From: Nocardia abscessus NBRC 100374
GTDB taxonomy: Bacteria > Actinomycetota > Actinomycetes > Mycobacteriales > Mycobacteriaceae
Reading direction: 5' to 3'
NCBI RefSeq assembly: GCF_000308455.1
Contig: NZ_BAFP01000128.1
Location: 1 to 64,000 of the forward strand
Length of the DNA: 64,000 nucleotides
The notes beneath the pieces were generated by a model. The model searched no databases, was not told the origin of the DNA, and saw only the letters and a list, made by a program, of their open reading frames with translations. Of this stretch, positions 9,484 through 18,161 are shown in pieces; the stretch's first letter is position 1, and each line of letters begins with the position of its first letter. A program made the position numbers and the translations under genes.

Positions 9484-10407
9484 ATGTTCACCTTCGTGCA
9501 GCTCACCCATTTCGTGGCCGTCGCCGAGGAACTGCACTTCGGGCGTGCCGCGGAACGACTTCGGATGACGCAGCCGCCGCTGAGCAGGCAGATCCAGCTG
9601 CTGGAGAAGGAAGTGGGCGCGGAACTGTTCGATCGCTCCAACCGCACCGTCCGGCTCACCCGGGCCGGTCAGGCATTCCTGGTGGACGCTCGTCGCCTGC
9701 TCCAGCAGGCCGAGCGCGCGACGCTGGCGGTGCGCCGGGTCTCGGCCGGTACCGGCGGTGTGCTGCGGGTGGGTTTCACCGGCGCCAGCGTGCACTCCGG
9801 CCTGCCGCTGGTGCTGGCCACCGCACGCTCGCTGCTGCCGGACGTGGACGTGGAACTGCGCGAACTGGTGACCATGGACCAAGTCGAGGCGCTTTCGGAC
9901 GGCTCGCTGGATCTGGGCATGGTGCGCCCCCCGATCACCCGGCCGGATCTGACCGCCCGCACCTTCGTGCGAGAAGGCTTGATCGCCGCGTTGCCCGGTG
10001 ATCATCCGCTCGCCGTCTCGGCCGACCCGCTGCCGGTCGCGGCACTGCACGGCGCCGAAATGGTCATGCACGCGCCGGTCGAGGCGCGCTACTTCCACGA
10101 ATTGGTGACCAGCGTGCTGCACGCCGCGTCGGTGGTGCCGGTGGTAACCCAATACATGACCCAGGTGCACAGCATCCTGGCCCTGGTCAACCTGGGCTGG
10201 GGTGCGGCGCTGGTGCCCGAATCGGCGGCGGGCATGCGTTTCGACAACGTCCGGTATCGGCCGCTGGCGCAGGTCGCGCAGGTGGTGGAACTCGATCTGG
10301 TCTGGCGGCAGGACAACGAGAACCCGGCGCTGGCGCGGCTGCTCCCGGGGCTGGACGCGGGGGAGGAAAGTCTCTTCGATACCTTTCCTGTATCGATTCA
10401 TCCGTAA
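9484..10407 (+). CDS. LysR-family regulator of the glucarate genes
   Basis: A 307-residue LTTR. N-terminal HTH (residues 1-60): FVAVAEELHFGRAAERLRMTQPPLSRQIQLLE, the classical LysR signature. C-terminal periplasmic-binding-like effector domain from ~residue 90 (LRVGFTGASVHSGLPLVL, DLGMVRPPI, GWGAALVPESAAG). The start at 9484 is chosen because the HTH begins there; the longer upstream frame is antisense to kdgD. It is encoded between the two catabolic units and divergent from kdgD, so a carboxylate-responsive activator of kdgD and gudP-gudD is the natural reading (inference). Confidence 0.88.
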   Translation: MFTFVQLTHFVAVAEELHFGRAAERLRMTQPPLSRQIQLLEKEVGAELFDRSNRTVRLTRAGQAFLVDARRLLQQAERATLAVRRVSAGTGGVLRVGFTGASVHSGLPLVLATARSLLPDVDVELRELVTMDQVEALSDGSLDLGMVRPPITRPDLTARTFVREGLIAALPGDHPLAVSADPLPVAALHGAEMVMHAPVEARYFHELVTSVLHAASVVPVVTQYMTQVHSILALVNLGWGAALVPESAAGMRFDNVRYRPLAQVAQVVELDLVWRQDNENPALARLLPGLDAGEESLFDTFPVSIHP

Positions 10408-10410
10408 TTG

Positions 10411-10444
10411 GTGTTGGACGGGAATCGTGCCCGCTCTCTAAGTT
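10411..10444 (+). promoter_or_regulatory. Candidate gudP-gudD promoter with shared glucarate motif
   Basis: GTGTTGGACGGGAATC at 10411-10426 matches the motif upstream of kdgD at 15 of 16 positions. TTGGAC (10414-10419) is followed after 19 nt by TAAGTT (10439-10444). It lies 89 nt before the gudP start. The shared sequence and geometry suggest one regulator acting on both promoters. Confidence 0.5.
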
Positions 10445-10532
10445 CGGTGCTGTGAGGCGAGTCACTCGCCCCGAGGATCTCTTCCCACAGCACCGCGCAG
10501 CGCGGTGGTGGTTCGACCGAAAGGAGTGGACG

Positions 10533-11939
10533 ATGTCGTTCACTCGGCAGCCGACGGCGGAACTGGATACGGCCGTATCGAAATTCTTTCGACGCGTCGT
10601 CCCGCTGTTCATCGTCATGTTGATCTGCAACCAGATCAACCGATCGAATATCGGTTACGCCCGTGAATATCTGGAGGCGGATGTCGGTATCGGCGCCGCC
10701 GCGTACGGGTTCGGCGCCGGTGTGTTCTTCATCGCTTACGCGCTGTTCGAATTGCCGAGCAACGTGATGATGGAGAAGTTCGGCGCCCGCATCTGGCTCA
10801 CCCGGATCATGATCAGCTGGGGCCTCATCTCCGCGGCGATGATGTTCGTGCAGAACGCGACGATGTTCTACGTCCTGCGCTTCCTACTCGGCGCCGCCGA
10901 GGCGGGCTTCTTCCCCGCGGTGATCTTCTACCTGGCCAAGTGGCTGCCCAACAGCCACCGCGGACGCGCAACCGCGCTGTTCGTCGCCGGGTCGTCGATC
11001 GCCGCGGCGATCTCCGGGCCGCTGTCGGGCCCGCTGCTCTCGCTCGACGGCGGCGGCGGCCTGCACGGCTGGCAATGGATGTTCGGCATCGAGGGAATGG
11101 TCTCGGTGATCGTCGGCTGCGTCGCCTTCTTCTTTCTGGATTCCCGGATCGAAGACGCGAAATGGCTGACGCCAGGGGAACGAAAAGCGCTCAGTGGCAC
11201 CATTGCCGAAGAAGAGATCGACAAGGCCGTCAATTCGGGTGTCGCGCACAAAGCGTCGCGCTGGCGCATGCTCGCCGATCCGAAGCTGCTGCTCTTCTGC
11301 TGGATCTATTTCGCGATCCAGCTTTCGATCTACGCCAACACCTTCTGGCTGCCCTCGATCATCCGCCGCATCGACGGCGTGAACGACATCACCGTCGGCC
11401 TGCTCGCCTCCCTGCCCTGGATCTGTGCCGTGGTCGCCATGTACGTCTCGGCCAGGATCGGTGACCGCACCGGCAACCGGCGGCCGCTGCTGATCATCGC
11501 GCTGCTCACCGCGGCAGTGGGCACCTACCTGGCCGCCATCGCCTCGCCGTGGCTTGCCCTGGTGTTCCTGTGCATCGCCGCCATGGGCTTCAAGAGCGCC
11601 AGCCCGCTGTTCTGGTCCATTCCGCAGTCGGGCCTGCATCCGCTCGTCCTGGCGCCCGCCATCGCCATCATCAACTCCATCGGCAACCTCGGCGGCTTCG
11701 TCGCACCGTACGGCTTCGGGCTGGTGAAATCGGCCACCGGTGAGGTGACCTGGGGGCTGTACGCGCTGGCCGCGGCCTCGGTGCTCGCCGCCGCGTCGGT
11801 GCTACTGGTGCGTCGTGAAGCGCGCTCCGGCTCCACCGACTCCGGGTTCCGCGCCCATCGCCCCGACCATGCCGCCGATCGCGCGTCAGCCGCCGCACCG
11901 AACATCCACGCCGTCACCACCCTGGAGAACCGGTCATGA
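10533..11939 (+). CDS. MFS transporter, glucarate/phthalate (ACS) family
   Basis: A 468-residue major facilitator with about 12 membrane helices, of the anion:cation symporter family that imports glucarate, galactarate and related acids. Typical features: CNQINRSNIGYA near the N-terminus, EAGFFPAVIFYLAKWLPNSHRGRA between helices 4 and 5, and a cytoplasmic mid-loop LTPGERKALSGTIAEEE. The start at 10533 has AAGGAG with a 6-nt spacer. The last 4 bases overlap gudD (ATGA), so transporter and first enzyme are coupled. It is probably the GudP equivalent; the substrate is inferred from context. Confidence 0.9.
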   Translation: MSFTRQPTAELDTAVSKFFRRVVPLFIVMLICNQINRSNIGYAREYLEADVGIGAAAYGFGAGVFFIAYALFELPSNVMMEKFGARIWLTRIMISWGLISAAMMFVQNATMFYVLRFLLGAAEAGFFPAVIFYLAKWLPNSHRGRATALFVAGSSIAAAISGPLSGPLLSLDGGGGLHGWQWMFGIEGMVSVIVGCVAFFFLDSRIEDAKWLTPGERKALSGTIAEEEIDKAVNSGVAHKASRWRMLADPKLLLFCWIYFAIQLSIYANTFWLPSIIRRIDGVNDITVGLLASLPWICAVVAMYVSARIGDRTGNRRPLLIIALLTAAVGTYLAAIASPWLALVFLCIAAMGFKSASPLFWSIPQSGLHPLVLAPAIAIINSIGNLGGFVAPYGFGLVKSATGEVTWGLYALAAASVLAAASVLLVRREARSGSTDSGFRAHRPDHAADRASAAAPNIHAVTTLENRS

Positions 11940-13282
11940 CATCCTCGCCTCGCACCCCTCGCGTCACCGGCATGCGCGTCGTGCCGATCGCGGGCCACGA
12001 CAGCATGCTGCTCAACCTGAGCGGCGCGCACGCTCCCTACTTCACGCGGAACCTGGTGATCCTCACCGATTCCGAGGGCCGTACCGGGGTGGGGGAGGTG
12101 CCCGGTGGCGAACGAATCCGCGCCACCCTCACCGACGCCAGGGAATTGGTGCTCGGCCGCTCGGTCGGCGAATACCACGCCGTGCTCGATGACATCCGCC
12201 GCACTTTCGCCGCCCGCGACGCGGGCGGGCGGGGCAGCCAGACCTTCGACCTGCGGGTCACCGTGCATGCCGTCACCGCGGTGGAATCCGCGCTGCTGGA
12301 CCTACTGGGGCAGCACCTCGAGGTGCCGGTGGCCGCACTGCTCGGCGACGGCGTGCAGCGAACCGCGGTGCCGGTGCTCGGCTACCTGTTCTTCGTCGGC
12401 GACCGCACCCGCACCGACCTGCCGTATCGATCCGGTGCGGACGAGCACGCCGCCGCCGACACCTGGCTGCAGCTGCGGCACGAGGCCGCGCTCACACCGG
12501 ACGCGGTGGTCGCGCTGGCCCGCGCCGCGCGGGAGCGCTACGGCTTCCGGGACTTCAAGCTCAAGGGCGGCGTGCTGGCCGGGCGGGACGAGGCCGCCGC
12601 GGTCCGGGCGCTCGCCGAGGAATTCCCGGACGCGCGCATCACCCTGGACCCCAACGGCGGATGGCTGCTGCGCGAGGCCGTGGAACTGTGCCGCGAGCTG
12701 ACCGACGTGCTCGCCTACGCCGAGGACCCGGTGGGCCCGGAGGGGTCCTACTCCGGTCGTGAGGTGATGGCGGAGTTCAAGCGGGCAACCGGCCTGCCCA
12801 CCGCCACCAACATGATCGCCACCGACTGGCGCGAACTCGGCCACACCGTTCGGGCGGGCGCCGTCGACATTCCCCTCGCCGATCCGCACTTCTGGACCAT
12901 GGCGGGCTCGGTCCGCGTCGCCCAGCTGTGCGACGCGTGGGGCCTGACCTGGGGCTCGCACTCCAACAACCACTTCGACGTCTCCCTGGCCATGTTCACC
13001 CACGTCGCCGCGGCCGCTCCCGGCGCCATCACCGCCATCGACACCCATTGGATCTGGCAGGACGGCCAGCGCGTGACCCGCGACCCCTACCGCATCGCCG
13101 ACGGCAGGCTCACCCTGCCGTCGCGCCCCGGCCTCGGCGTCGAGCTCGACGAGGAGCGGGTCGCCGCCGCCAACGAGCTCTACCACCGGGAGGGCTTGGG
13201 CGATCGCGACGACGCCGCGACCATGCAGTACCTCGTGCCGGGCTGGCGTTTCGACAGCAAGCGGCCTGCGCTGGTGCGCTGA
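11936..13282 (+). CDS. gudD: Glucarate dehydratase (enolase superfamily)
   Basis: A 448-residue enzyme that dehydrates D-glucarate to 5-keto-4-deoxy-D-glucarate. All catalytic elements of the family can be read: KxK motif (Lys208/Lys210 in FKLKGG), metal ligands Asp238 (LDPNGGW), Glu263 (AEDPVG) and Asn292 (TATNMIAT), Asp316 (LADPHFW), and the general-base His342 in WGSHSNNHFD. The length fits. It overlaps the transporter gene by ATGA. Together with kdgD and the semialdehyde dehydrogenase it completes conversion of glucarate to 2-oxoglutarate. Confidence 0.95.
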   Translation: MTSSPRTPRVTGMRVVPIAGHDSMLLNLSGAHAPYFTRNLVILTDSEGRTGVGEVPGGERIRATLTDARELVLGRSVGEYHAVLDDIRRTFAARDAGGRGSQTFDLRVTVHAVTAVESALLDLLGQHLEVPVAALLGDGVQRTAVPVLGYLFFVGDRTRTDLPYRSGADEHAAADTWLQLRHEAALTPDAVVALARAARERYGFRDFKLKGGVLAGRDEAAAVRALAEEFPDARITLDPNGGWLLREAVELCRELTDVLAYAEDPVGPEGSYSGREVMAEFKRATGLPTATNMIATDWRELGHTVRAGAVDIPLADPHFWTMAGSVRVAQLCDAWGLTWGSHSNNHFDVSLAMFTHVAAAAPGAITAIDTHWIWQDGQRVTRDPYRIADGRLTLPSRPGLGVELDEERVAAANELYHREGLGDRDDAATMQYLVPGWRFDSKRPALVR

Positions 13283-13482
13283 GCCGGTCGGTAGGGAACA
13301 GGAGCGAAGGAGGCTCGCCCAGCCGAAACCCGTTCCGGCGAAAGGTCATACATCCGTCGGCTGTATCGCGGGCCGCCCGCACGGCAGCAGGGCCGAGCAC
13401 GCCGAACGCATCGGAGATCGAGGGTTTGGAACCACCCAGAAGAGGCATTACCCCTGCGAACAAGCTCGGCAAGGAGGTCAAG

Positions 13483-14043
13483 ATGTCGGCTGGAGTATGG
13501 GTGATCATCGCCGTCATCGTCATTGTCGTCGCGGCCCTTCTGGCGTTCCTGGTCTGGCCGATGGTGCGCAGGCAGCGACTACGCCGCAGATTCGGCCCCG
13601 AGTACGACCGGACGGTGCGGGAACTCGAGGACCGCAAGACGGCGGAACAAGAGCTCGCCGAACGCGAGCGCAGGCACGCACAGCTGCGACTACGTGACCT
13701 GTCGGAGGACGAGAAGCGGGTCTACACCACGCGTTGGGTCGAGGTGCAGGAGCGATTCATCGATGACCCGGCCGGTGCGCTGACCGAGGCCGACCGCCTC
13801 GTCACCACGATCATGGCCGAGCGCGGCTACCCCACGGAGAATTACGAGCAGCAGCTCGCCGATCTGTCCGTGGAGCACGCCGAGCCGCTGGGCCACTATC
13901 GCGCCGCGCACGAGATCGCGACGCGACCGGCGGGTGCCGAGGTGTCCACCGAGGACCGGCGCACGGCTGTCGTGCATTATCGGGAACTTTTCAAGGACCT
14001 GCTCGGCGTGGCCGACCAGGAGAAGAAGGGCGTGAAATCATGA
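13483..14043 (+). CDS. Membrane-anchored helical protein, unknown family
   Basis: A 186-residue protein from the ATG at 13483, with AAGGAGG 5 nt upstream. It has one N-terminal transmembrane helix (VIIAVIVIVVAALLAFLVWP), a basic stop-transfer segment (RRQRLRRRF), then a charged coiled-coil-like region and a helical domain (residues ~80-120, RWVEVQERFIDDPAGALTEAD). The helical domain is clearly related to the C-terminal domain of the next gene. The C-terminal HYRELFKDLLG also matches the end of that protein. The stop overlaps the next start (ATGA). Found in actinobacteria as a conserved hypothetical; no function known to me. Confidence 0.8.
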   Translation: MSAGVWVIIAVIVIVVAALLAFLVWPMVRRQRLRRRFGPEYDRTVRELEDRKTAEQELAERERRHAQLRLRDLSEDEKRVYTTRWVEVQERFIDDPAGALTEADRLVTTIMAERGYPTENYEQQLADLSVEHAEPLGHYRAAHEIATRPAGAEVSTEDRRTAVVHYRELFKDLLGVADQEKKGVKS

Positions 14044-14738
14044 GCACCGAATCCGAGCGGCGGCCGCGTACCAGGGCGGAAGAGGATTCGGCCAGGGCGG
14101 GGGAGCCCGCCGGGTCCGAACAGTACGGCGAGACGGCGGACCGTCGGCAGGAAGCCCACGCCGGGCCGGTCGGCGAAACCGAAGGGGTCCAGCGCGACAC
14201 CGGACAGGCCGTGAACCCGATCGACGACTCCGAGCGCCGGCCGACGGGCGGCGGTGCTTTCGAACCGGACTCGCCCGCTCGGGTGGCCGATGACTCGGGG
14301 GCGGTGCGCGAGACCACCCCAGCAGGGCAGTCCGCGACCGGCACCGAACGCGCGGAGTTCGCCGGCAACGCCGAGCGCAGCAGCGTGGGCGCTCCGACGC
14401 AGGGCGCTCCGCAGGACTCCGCCCATGGCTCCGACGCAACGGCGACCGCTCCGGCGGCAAGCGACCAGCTCGCGCCCTTGATCCCCGAAGCCGATCTCGA
14501 TCGCCTGCGCACGCAGTGGCGGGAGGTTCAGGTCACCTTCGTCGACAACCCGAGGGCCGCCGTAGACCGCGCCGACGAACTGCTCGGCGGCACCATCGAC
14601 CAGCTGGTCGCGACCTACCAGGAGCGCAAACGCGCACTGGACGCCCGGCTCGGCGACACGTCCGACACCGAAGGCCTCCGGCAGGCGTTGCGCGGTTACC
14701 GAGGATTCTTCGACCAGCTGCTCTCGACCGGCGCCTAG
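14040..14738 (+). CDS. Soluble protein sharing a domain with the upstream membrane protein
   Basis: A 232-residue protein. The first ~140 residues are low-complexity, acidic and Ala/Thr/Gly-rich, probably disordered. The C-terminal ~85 residues form a helical domain paralogous to that of the upstream gene: QWREVQVTFVDNPRAAVDRA against RWVEVQERFIDDPAGALTEA, and ending YRGFFDQLL against YRELFKDLL. It is coupled to the upstream gene by ATGA. The two probably associate or arose by duplication (inference). No enzymatic motif is seen. Confidence 0.75.
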   Translation: MSTESERRPRTRAEEDSARAGEPAGSEQYGETADRRQEAHAGPVGETEGVQRDTGQAVNPIDDSERRPTGGGAFEPDSPARVADDSGAVRETTPAGQSATGTERAEFAGNAERSSVGAPTQGAPQDSAHGSDATATAPAASDQLAPLIPEADLDRLRTQWREVQVTFVDNPRAAVDRADELLGGTIDQLVATYQERKRALDARLGDTSDTEGLRQALRGYRGFFDQLLSTGA

Positions 14739-14754
14739 CCGAAGCCCGTGGCCC

Positions 14755-15630
14755 ATGGATGTCTTTCGACTGGCGACGGGAACGGTCGACCGAGCGACGA
14801 ACTGGGTCGCCCAGCAGGTAAAGGCCCGGATACCCACGGCTGACCCCGGCGACCGCGACCCGGAGTTCATCGCCGACACCGTGGGCCTCGGCTGGCTGTT
14901 CGTCCGCCTCTATTTCCGGGCGGAGGTACGCGGCCTGGAACGGGTTCCCGAGAAGGGGCCGGTACTGCTGGTGGCCAACCACTCCGGCGGCAACGTATCG
15001 CCGGAGGTGCTGGTCACCACGCTGGCATTCGTCCGCCGTTTCGGCCCGCACCGGCCCTTTTTCCAGCTGGCCCACGACATGCTGATGGCCTACCCGGTGA
15101 TCGGGTCGTTACTGCGCCGCTTCGGCACGGTGAACGCCGACCCGGGCAACGCCGAGCAGGCGCTGCGCGACGGTGCGGTGGTGCTGGTCTATCCCGGCGG
15201 TGACTGGGAGGTCCACCGCCCCAGCTGGGAGGAGGACCGCATCGACTTCGCCGGTCGCACCGGCTTCCTCCGCTTGGCCTGGAACGAGCGGGTGCCGATC
15301 GTGCCGGTGGTCAATATCGGTGCGCAACAGAGTGAGCTGGTGCTCACCCGCGGGGATCGGATCGCGCGCCTGCTGCGGCTGGACCGCATGCTGCGGCTGA
15401 AAGTGTTCCCGATCTCGATCGCCCTGCCGTGGGGACTGGACATCGGTGATCTCGCTGGGCACGTGCCCTTGCCCAGCAAGATCACCGTCGAGTTCCTGGA
15501 CCCGATCGACCTGCGCGAAGCGCTGGGTCCGGAGCTCGACCTGGAGCGGGCCTACCGGCACGTCACCGGGATCATGCAACGCACACTGACCAGGCTGGAC
15601 GAGGAACGCGATCTACCGATCGTCGGGTGA
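14755..15630 (+). CDS. PlsC-like glycerolipid acyltransferase
   Basis: A 291-residue lysophospholipid/glycerolipid acyltransferase-type protein. The acyltransferase block I is VANHSGGNVSPEV: the catalytic His is present, but the Asp of the classical HX4D is replaced, as in the diacylglycerol-acyltransferase/hemolysin-like subgroup. Further blocks: LVYPGGDWEVHRPS (acceptor binding) and VPIVPVVNIGAQ. It follows the previous gene by 16 nt, so it may belong to the same unit. Likely role: membrane or storage lipid acylation; substrate unknown. Confidence 0.8.
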   Translation: MDVFRLATGTVDRATNWVAQQVKARIPTADPGDRDPEFIADTVGLGWLFVRLYFRAEVRGLERVPEKGPVLLVANHSGGNVSPEVLVTTLAFVRRFGPHRPFFQLAHDMLMAYPVIGSLLRRFGTVNADPGNAEQALRDGAVVLVYPGGDWEVHRPSWEEDRIDFAGRTGFLRLAWNERVPIVPVVNIGAQQSELVLTRGDRIARLLRLDRMLRLKVFPISIALPWGLDIGDLAGHVPLPSKITVEFLDPIDLREALGPELDLERAYRHVTGIMQRTLTRLDEERDLPIVG

Positions 15631-15730
15631 ACGGAATCAGTGGGGCGATTTCGGCCTCAACCTCCCACTGTCGTCAATTTTTATGATACCGTTCGTAACA
15701 TATATCCGCTTCGTGTGATGGAGGTCTCCC

Positions 15731-17590
15731 GTGCGCGCAGTCGCGCATGATCAGATCGGATGGTTCGCCGCGCCGGGCACCGAGGGCGGCGGAGCGGCGC
15801 TGGACCAGGTAGCGGCCATGACCGGCGCTGCCGGGGTGGTCGCCATCGTGCTGCTGTGGATCGGTTACCTGCATCGCACCCGGCGAATCACATGGCTGCA
15901 GCGTGTGGCCGACCGTCTGGGGCGGCTGTTCAATCGACCCGGCTGGGTCGCCCTCCCGCTCGCCATGTTCCTCGCGACCATTCTGACCGCCCTGTTGGGC
16001 TTCATCTGGGACGTCAGCCTGCACGTGGGCAACGGGCGCGACGACGGGCCGCTGGCGAATCCGGCGCACTACTTCATCTTGGCGGGGTTGTTCTTCCTGT
16101 TCACCGCCGGGATGTCGGCGATCGTGCTTCCGCTGGACGAAAAGCCCGGCGCCGCGGCGGTACGGATCACCCGCACCTGGTACGCGCCCGTCGGCGGCAT
16201 CCTCATAGCGGGCGCCGGTCTCTACGCGCTGATCGGCTTTCCCCTCGACGACATCTGGCACCGGCTGTTCGGTCAGGACGTCACGCTGTGGGGGCCGACG
16301 CATCTGATGCTCATCGGCGGCGCCGGTTTGTCACTGGTCGGTGTGCTGCTGCTCGAGTTCGAGGGCAGGCACAGCAAGCCCGAACCCGACCGCGCCGACG
16401 GACGGCTGATGTGGCTGCTGCGGTCCTTCGCCTTCGGCGGCCTGCTCATCGGCCTGTCGGTGTTCCAGGTGGAATTCGACTTCGGCGTGCAGCAGTTCCG
16501 GCTCGTCCTGCAACCGATGCTCATCGTGGCCGCGGCCGCCATCTCCCTCGTCGCCGCCCGCGTGAGCCTCGGGCCGTTCAGCACGCTGGTCGTCGTCGGC
16601 TTCGCCGCCCTGGTCCGCACCGTGGTCGCCGTGCTGGTCGGCGGGCCGATCATCGACGCGCCACGCAACGTCTTCCCGCTCTATCTCGGCTGCGCGGTCG
16701 TGGTGGAACTGCTCGCGCTGCTGCCGCTCACCCGGCGACCGATCTGGTGGGGCGCCGCGTGCGGACTCGGCATCGCGACGGTCGGACTGTGGCTGGAATC
16801 CCTCTGGGTCCGTGCGATGTTCGTCAATTCGTGGCCGGCCGCGATGTGGCCGGAACTGCTGGCGATGGCAGTGCCCACCGGCGTCGTGGGCGGTGTCGTC
16901 GGTGCGCTGCTGGCCATGGCATTGCGCGGTGAAGCGCTGCCGCGTCCGCCGGTGCGACGCGGGTTGATGGTCGCCGCGGTCGTGATCGTGGCAGCCGCGA
17001 CCGCCAATGGCCTGCTCACCGACGTCCCGGAGCGGGCCGAGGCCACGGTCACCCTCCGGGACGCCGCATCGGACGCGGGCGGACGCATGGTGCTCGCGGA
17101 CGTTCGCGTCACACCCGCCGATCTCGTCGGCTCCGACCCGGAATGGATGCAGATCCTTGCCTGGCAAGGCGGGATCGGCGCGGACAGTCCCGGTCGCGGT
17201 CTGGTCGTGGATCAGCTTCAGCGAGTGGGCTCCGGCCACTACGTGTCCACCAAACCTGTTCCGGCACATGGGACGTGGAAGACCGTGCTACGGCTGCAGG
17301 ACGGCCGGGTGCTGACCGCGGCGCCGATCTTCATGGCCGCCGACCCGGGCATCGGCGTGGAAGAGGTCCCCGCCCTCGACTCGTTCACCCGGCCGTTCAT
17401 CGCCGAGATCACCGTGCTGCAGCGAGAGCGCTCGTTCGATTTCCCGTCCTGGTTGTTCACCGCGGCGTCGCTGGTCGTGCTGCTGTGCAGCCTCGTCCTG
17501 GTCTGGGCGTTGTCCTGGGGCGCGGCACGAATCAACGACCGGTATCCACACGCGAGCCGACCGGCCGCGGAGCCGGTGGTTTCCCGATGA
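15731..17590 (+). CDS. Polytopic membrane protein with exported C-terminal domain
   Basis: A 619-residue protein from the GTG at 15731 (GGAGG 6 nt upstream). About eleven hydrophobic helices lie between residues ~30 and 430. A ~130-residue extracytoplasmic beta-rich part follows (VTLRDAASDAGGRMVLADVR, GWHGTWKTVLRLQDGRVL-like strands), then a last helix (WLFTAASLVVLLCSLVLVWA) and a short basic tail. No catalytic motif is recognised. It is the first of four genes that overlap one another (ATGA, TGATG, ATGA). Seen in actinobacteria as a conserved membrane protein; the cupredoxin-like lipoprotein next door suggests envelope redox or metal handling (inference). Confidence 0.8.
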   Translation: MRAVAHDQIGWFAAPGTEGGGAALDQVAAMTGAAGVVAIVLLWIGYLHRTRRITWLQRVADRLGRLFNRPGWVALPLAMFLATILTALLGFIWDVSLHVGNGRDDGPLANPAHYFILAGLFFLFTAGMSAIVLPLDEKPGAAAVRITRTWYAPVGGILIAGAGLYALIGFPLDDIWHRLFGQDVTLWGPTHLMLIGGAGLSLVGVLLLEFEGRHSKPEPDRADGRLMWLLRSFAFGGLLIGLSVFQVEFDFGVQQFRLVLQPMLIVAAAAISLVAARVSLGPFSTLVVVGFAALVRTVVAVLVGGPIIDAPRNVFPLYLGCAVVVELLALLPLTRRPIWWGAACGLGIATVGLWLESLWVRAMFVNSWPAAMWPELLAMAVPTGVVGGVVGALLAMALRGEALPRPPVRRGLMVAAVVIVAAATANGLLTDVPERAEATVTLRDAASDAGGRMVLADVRVTPADLVGSDPEWMQILAWQGGIGADSPGRGLVVDQLQRVGSGHYVSTKPVPAHGTWKTVLRLQDGRVLTAAPIFMAADPGIGVEEVPALDSFTRPFIAEITVLQRERSFDFPSWLFTAASLVVLLCSLVLVWALSWGAARINDRYPHASRPAAEPVVSR

Positions 17591-17775
17591 CCCAGGGCTA
17601 CGACGGCGTGGACGTCCTGGCCGATCATTCGATCCTGCTGGCCATCCCCGCTTTCCTGCCCGCCTTTCTGGTGGTCGCCGTCGTCGTGTTCGTCGCGCTG
17701 CGTGATCGTCGTGCGGAGGAGCGCGATCGCGCGCCCGGTTCGCCGTCCGAGCACGGCGTGGAGAAGGAGGAGTGA
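17587..17775 (+). CDS. Small single-helix membrane peptide (62 aa)
   Basis: The ATG at 17587 overlaps the previous stop (ATGA) and the stop overlaps the next ATG (TGATG). One hydrophobic helix (ILLAIPAFLPAFLVVAVVVF) is followed by a strongly charged tail (ALRDRRAEERDR) and ends EKEE. It is too short to be an enzyme; the likely role is assembly or stability of the neighbouring membrane proteins, like small subunits in other envelope complexes. The tight overlap on both sides is the main evidence that it is real. Confidence 0.75.
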   Translation: MTQGYDGVDVLADHSILLAIPAFLPAFLVVAVVVFVALRDRRAEERDRAPGSPSEHGVEKEE

Positions 17776-18161
17776 TGGCATCGGTGCGGCGTCGGGTCGC
17801 GCTCGTCCTGCTCGGCGGTCTGCTCGTGGCAGGCTGCGCCTCGACCGATCCGGCCACCACCACCTCGACGACCGCGGTGGCCGAAGACCCGGACAGTCTC
17901 GTAGTCGCCGTGCGGATCGCCGAGGGATCGGTGAGCCCGGCCGACGTCCGCCTGGAGACTCGGGTGGGACGACCGATCGAGATCGTGGTCGACAGCGACA
18001 CCGACGACGAACTGCACGTCCATGCCACGCCCGAGCACACCTTCGCGGTCACCCCGGGCACCGGACAGCGATTCCGCTTCACCGTGGACGTGCCGGGGCG
18101 GGTGGAGATCGAACTGCACCACGCGCGCCGCACAGTGGCGACGCTGCTCGTGCGCGGATGA
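17775..18161 (+). CDS. Cupredoxin-fold lipoprotein
   Basis: A 128-residue exported lipoprotein: signal peptide with lipobox LLVAGC (Cys ~residue 20), a Thr/Asp-rich spacer, then a ~90-residue beta-sandwich that reads like an EfeO/cupredoxin-type domain (RIAEGSVSPADVRLETRVG, DELHVHATPEHTF, FTVDVPGRVEIELHHA). There is no Cys in the mature domain, so a classical type-1 copper site is unlikely. The HVHATPEH and ELHH histidines could still bind metal. AAGGAGGAG precedes the ATG at 17775. It is coupled to both neighbours. Confidence 0.75.
   Translation: MASVRRRVALVLLGGLLVAGCASTDPATTTSTTAVAEDPDSLVVAVRIAEGSVSPADVRLETRVGRPIEIVVDSDTDDELHVHATPEHTFAVTPGTGQRFRFTVDVPGRVEIELHHARRTVATLLVRG

Noticed and set aside
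12302..13186. Minus-strand 294-codon frame
   Set aside because: Shadow of gudD; gudD shows every catalytic residue of its family.
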